Source of the DNA: Ryuthela nishihirai
Taxonomy: Eukaryota > Arthropoda > Arachnida > Araneae > Heptathelidae
Length of the DNA stretch: 64,000 bases
Direction: 5' to 3'
NCBI GenBank assembly: GCA_038380435.1
Contig: JAWZYU010000019.1
Location: 25,011,801-25,075,800 of the forward strand
Shown here: piece after piece, positions 48,601 through 54,600 of the stretch
Position numbering within the stretch: position 1 is the stretch's first letter
How the letters are laid out: every line of letters starts with the position of its first letter
Position numbers and translations under genes: made by a program
Notes under the pieces: model-generated
Seen by the model: only the letters and a program-made list of their open reading frames with translations
The model's database searches: none
What the model was told of the DNA's origin: nothing

Positions 48601-51600
48601 AATAATGGTAGGGAACCTTTTTTACCAAGTAAGCTAGAAACGAAATAAGGACAGCTGCATGGACCAGGAATAGCTGATTAGAGGTATAATTTGATCATTC
48701 TTACTTAATCACAGAGTAAATGTTACTGAAATCTTTAAACGTGTTTTTCTCGAAACAACATTTTTTGAATTGGCAGAGTGCGGATCTCGGGAACCATTCA
48801 TCCGATTTACATATATATTTTTTTTTAAATGTGAAGAAACGAATTATCTAAAACTAGCATAGGATTTTTTTTTTTTATTCGATTTTTAGCGAACAATTTA
48901 GTGCCTTTTTTTAAGGGAAAAAATCTTTTTCTTTTCCAAAATACCATTATTTTGTAAATTTTTCAAATTTTGAAAAAATCGTATGCTACGCTATAGCCAA
49001 TGTCTCAAAGTTTGTAAAACCGTTAATAATTTTGTTCTCAGATGTTCCTATGATGTCCGGTGCACTCTACCAGGATGGTGCATCTTTCGCGCAGAGGTCA
49101 ACCAATGAGGAGCCACAGGACTACCATTACAATATTTTTACTTAATTGTTGTTGTTGTTTTTTTTTTACAATAAACATGCCTTAACAACATGCAAAAAGT
49201 TTGGAGTCATTACATTGTTTATTATACCCAAAAAAATTCTCAAAGTTTGACTATTTTTAGAGTGCTCAGGGTGGGGTTCCCCCTTAATGCAGTCATGTCC
49301 TAGAAGAGCATCACTGGCATATCTGCTGAGAAGCAAACCTACACCTTGGATATGCTTTCCATCCTCCCTCTCTAAAAAGAGAAATTTTTAGTTATTCTTA
49401 AGTGCCTGACCTTTACCTGCCCATCTGGTTTCTTGCAAACCTAGAATATCTAGGTTATAACACTGGAATTTCTGTGCGAGTACATCAAGAGAATAATCTC
49501 TATGTAACATCATCAAGTTCCACGTAAAAAGAAACTAGGTTTATTGAGAGAGGTAGGGGCCAACAATATCAAACATCCCCCTAATTGCAGGCATGAGCAA
49601 ACACCATTCCCCTACCACCAAAGGCTGAAGCCACCCATGCTGGTAAGAACTTCAGGTAGCACCTTTTCAAGAACTAGAATCTAGATAGAAACTGACCTCC
49701 TTGAGACACATTACTCCAGTGTAGGTTTGGCGATGCCCAACTAGCCAAGTTAGAGTTCAGGTACCTGTGATGGCCTCTCATCAGGATTATTCCCAGCTGA
49801 TATAAGGTATCCCATGCCTCTGTTCACTTAGGGCTAGCAACCCGTAAGCAAACAGAAAGCACAGTGGCAGATTGTTCCTCAACAGAGGCCCAGCAGTGCA
49901 GCAAGTCCAGGATCCATAATCAAGCTCAAATCCATAAACAAGTTCAATCTAGTGGTTATAAATGACAAGCACCAGGACCCTGTAAAGCCACACTGATTTG
50001 GCAGCCCTCTCCTTCTGTTCCTTTCCAAAAGAGAATCTCTTTTCAAAATATTAACGTCCTGCACCACAAGAAGGCGGGGTCAAACATTGGGTGCTAGGCC
50101 ACCTGGCTCTGTGCATCATCACTCGGAATTGGTACACAACTCTCCTTCCAGTTTATAACTAACTACCATTTACGCAGTTTGGCATAAAGCATTTAATTTC
50201 TAGTTTATAATTATTTAAAGATCATGAGTTTGAATCTGCCATGACTTTTTACCTCTAATATAAAAATAATGAATATAAAATGGCTTGCCAAATAATTTAT
50301 TATTCATTTAGTAATAAAAATTTACACAAATGTTTATATTCTGAATGGGAAGTACTCACTTATTATGCTAGGTACAAAATGTTAGTGCATTTTTATTATT
50401 ACACATAATTTCACAATGAAATTACTGAAATAATTTAATCTTGAATTTAATTCTCAGTAAATGAACCTTTACAAATAATTAGTGCTTTAAGTGATTAGTA
50501 ATGGCACCTTTACAAGTAATTAGTATTTTACATTAGGGTAATACAGTTGAATCTGGTTATTATGATCACTTTGGGACTTGCGCTTTTTGATAACAATAAC
50601 CGGCTGAAACATTAAACAGTAGATAAAAAAAAATTTCATTATTGAACTCAATTTATTACAAACAATTATGACAAAATTTATATTTATTACAAACAGTACA
50701 CTTAATACAACATTATATTTACACATTTAAATACACTACATTTCTTATAAACAACCTTTTTTTGGAAACAAAATTTATTTGAAAAACTTATCAGGTGTTG
50801 TCTGTCATTTGTTTGCATCTATTAGTTCCTGAATGTAATTCTCATACTCGTAATGATTTTGGAAGTTTGTTGCTCTATATTGCACACCACAATGAAGAAT
50901 TCGTAGAGCTTCTTGTATCTGGGCATTAGTTGGAGGAGCTTCTAAAATTTCTTCTTCTATAAATGGGTCAGGTCCATTTTCTTCTGATAATCTAGAGTTG
51001 TCATCGGCAACAGCTTGACATATTTCAGATACATTCATTGTAGCCACTACTTCAATATTGCTATCAATATCCAACCAATTTTCAAATTCTTCTTAGACAT
51101 ACTGCCTGGGATTTGAGGGGTGGGGGTGGCTCAGTCGGTAGCGCACCAGGCTCATAATCTGTAATTCCCAGGTTAGAGTCCCAGCTGGGTCAGTGTTGAG
51201 ATTTATCTCTGCAAAATTCCTCGCCCTGCTCACAGTCAGTAGGGGAACCGATGGGCTTGGAAAGGCCGCCGTCGCCGTCCGTCGGATGGGACGTTAAGCC
51301 GTGGCCCCGTGTGCGGGAGAGCCATACCCTGTGCACGTTAAAGAACACGCTGGATGGCCTTGACGGGAGGCTACCATCTGTCTCCCAACAGCTGTTCCAG
51401 TGGGTCCCCTCACCCAACCTTCTCTGAGCCTTCAGGTTCCATGCGACCTGGCCCATTTAGCCCATGGTGTGCAAAAAAGTGCCGCTCAGAGGTAAAACAA
51501 CCCAACCTAGGATTTCATCGAAAATCAGATTCTTCTTAAGCAGGGGTTTCAGCATTTATTGTGTCTCTGAGACTTGCTTCCAAGACATTGCTAGCAAATT

Positions 51601-54600
51601 CAATGCATCGAGAAGGGAAATCTTTTTTGCAATTGCACTTGCATCAGATTGATCTTGAATTTCAGAAATCAGATTCTTCGGAAGTAGGGGTTTCAGCATT
51701 TATTGTAGCATTTTCAATGGTTTTCTCTGAGACTTGTTTCCAAGACATTGCTAGCAAATGCAATGCATCAAGAAGGGAAATCTTTTTTTTTTGCAATTGC
51801 ACTTGCATCAGATTGATCTTGAATTTCATCAAGTTCAACTATAATTTGCCCACAAATTTGCCTGTGGTAATAAGCTTTAAAAGCTCATATGATGCCTTGA
51901 TCACATGGCTGAATTAACGAAGGTAAGAAGATCACTTTGATGTTCTTTAATAACAGGATGTTTTTGTGTGCCATGCAGTTGTCTACTAACAAGACGATTT
52001 TTCACTTTAATTCAAAATCCCACATAATTAACCAATTGTTGAAAATGGCATTTGTCATCCAAGCATTTGCACTAGAAAAGTAATCAACAGGCAAACTTTT
52101 GACACCTTTGAAACACCGAGGATTTTTACTTTTTCCAATCACCATAAGGTCTCATTTCTCACCTTTCATATTAGCAGAACAAAGAACTGTCACTTGTTCT
52201 TTCAAAAATTTAAATCCTTTAGCAGTTTCATTTTTAAATATATAAGTATGCTCAGGCATTGCACAAAAATAGTCCAATTTCATCTGCATTATAAATATCC
52301 TTTATTATATATATAATATATCATTATAATATATTATAATATCCTTATATATTCAGCAATAACCATTGGCCATTCTTGTCTTTATCCACTCATTAGCTGC
52401 TAACAAATCAGCACTTTTTTCTGCACCATGAAGACGTTTATACACAATATTATCTTGCTTTTTCCACCTGTTGAACCATCCATCAGTTGCAATGAAATCT
52501 TCTTTGCCCATAGCTTTTTGTAAGTTCTTCTGCTTTTTGATGCATAAGAGGTCCATTAACTGAAGCATTCTTTTCATGAACATTACTAAACCAAATTTTT
52601 TATGCTGACTTAACTTTGCTATCCTTCCCAGATCGTTCTCTCTTCCGATCCATGTTCTCATTAGAAAGTGCAGAAATTTCAATGTCCGATTTTTTTTAAG
52701 ATCTTACACAAGAGTGGTTGCAAAATTTTTAAATGCACAGCTGCACTACGTTGACTCATTTTGGTCAACTTAGTGTAGCATTCTAAAATTCTTTGCTTTT
52801 CTTGAAGAGACATCTCTACACTTTTGTTTTGCTTCTGCTATGATCCAAAGGTTTCTTTTATAGAGCACTTTATAAAATCTTCTTAGCTCACCAGAGCACA
52901 AAATTAAACTAGAAAAATCGCAACAGGATACATATGATGCACATGTTTATCCCCACTCACTGCAATAATGGTCTCAATATGTTTTGAAAAGATAAAGGGT
53001 ACACTTCAGGTAAAAGTAATTTTTAAACAAAAGATCTGTTTATGTAATTTTATATGAATTCTTGTCATGCACCCATTTAAAAGATGAATGGTATGCTTCG
53101 GTTAAAAGTAAGTTTCAAACAAAAGATCTATTTTTGAATTTTCTAAGAATTCTTGTCATTTGCCTGCAAGTGTGATTTACAACAGTTGATAACAGTAGCC
53201 GAAGTTTGATTATAATAGGCGGCTTATTTTTAAATAATTTTATATAGTGTTTTGGGACCGACTGATTATGATGATAAAAGCCGATTGATAACATTATCCG
53301 TGATTATAATAACCGATTCAACTGTATTTCATTCCCTGTATTATCTATATTCTTCAATCTGGCTTGTGCACCACCAACAAAATTCACAATCACCGCTAAC
53401 GCATCCACTTGACTGACTACGAATTTTATAGAAAAACTTTGTACATATTTTTTTTTTCATTGTAACATTAAATGTTTTTAACTTCATTTTAGCGCCAAAC
53501 AAAAATTCTTATCAACTTACATCATTTACATAATTTTGGAGCTTTATATTTCTTCAAAGGATCGTGAAATCTGTACCTGCTATACTTGCTAAATAGGGAT
53601 ACAAATACAATTAAAAACACCTGTATTACTGACAAAGTGACTACTAATATCTGACAGTGAACTAAATTTATGGCTTATTATTTTAGACATCAAGTGACTT
53701 AGCTGTTCACTAAGTAGCATAAACAATCTTTGCAATTTAACTCTTAAGTATATATTTATATTACACTTTTCAGCTGTGCCCTATACCCTGTTACAGAGTG
53801 TAGAATTTTTGTAATGCACTTTGATAAATTGTGGTTTCTCAGCTTGAGAAAAAAGCCTTGCAGTTTCAGGTAAAACAAATTAATGAACAAATTTTAACAT
53901 ATACTTATTTTCTGAAACTTGCATTGTTCAAACTTGAATATTTAAGACTTTCCATTTGCAAAATTAATAATTAAAGTTTACTTATGTGATTGTAAAATTG
54001 GGTAAATTACTATTGAATGAAGTGGTACTTTCATATTTCTTTGAAATATAATTTTATCCCATGTTGATTTTTATTTCTTTTTCTTTTTATTTTAGCCACC
54101 ACAAAAGTCTGAAACCAATTCAGCATCAAAAGCACCAATTGATATTGTACAGATGCTGACAGCAATTCGAGAGAAAGCAAGCCAAAACACTCGAACAAAT
54201 ACTTACCGTCGTGAACAAGATGACTTCTGGCAAAATATATTGTCAGGAACAGTACCACCACCTGCAACTACAAAAGCAGCTACTTCTATGGCACCAGCTC
54301 TCTCTCAAAGCAGCAATGCAAGCAGTTCATTAACTGTCAGAAATGATAAGCAGCCACGATTGCCAATGAATCCAGATCAACCATTACTGCAGGATCCAAG
54401 AACAATAGGTCATGAAAAAGTAACAGCCCTACCTCGTGACCCACGTTTGCAAAATCGTGATGCCCGTAATACTGCAACTGTTTCCAGAGATCCGCGACTT
54501 CCTCTGAGCAGTACAACTGATATTAGTTCTCCTTTAAGCCCTGTAATTGATACAAGAGCTGGTAACCAAATGCCAAGTAGACTGAGAGATTTAAATTCTT

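Larger units (their letters stand above)
50544..53324 (-). mobile_element. pogo/Tigger-type DNA transposon with both termini
   Basis: The ends CAGTTGAATCTGGTTATTAT (50544) and, inverted, CAGTTGAATCGGTTATTATA (ending 53324) are flanked by TA (50542-50543, 53325-53326). The - strand transposase starts near 52813 ([18 protein letters not shown], an N-terminal helix-turn-helix). A CENP-B-type DNA-binding region follows ([26 protein letters not shown], with the tail of AANEWIK) near 52360-52520. After a decayed DDE region it ends with an acidic C-terminus ([19 protein letters not shown], 50805-51074). Frameshifts, a SINE-B at 51115-51505 and an internal tandem duplication inactivate it. Without the SINE it is about 2.4 kb, the usual size of such elements. 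Confidence 0.9.
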
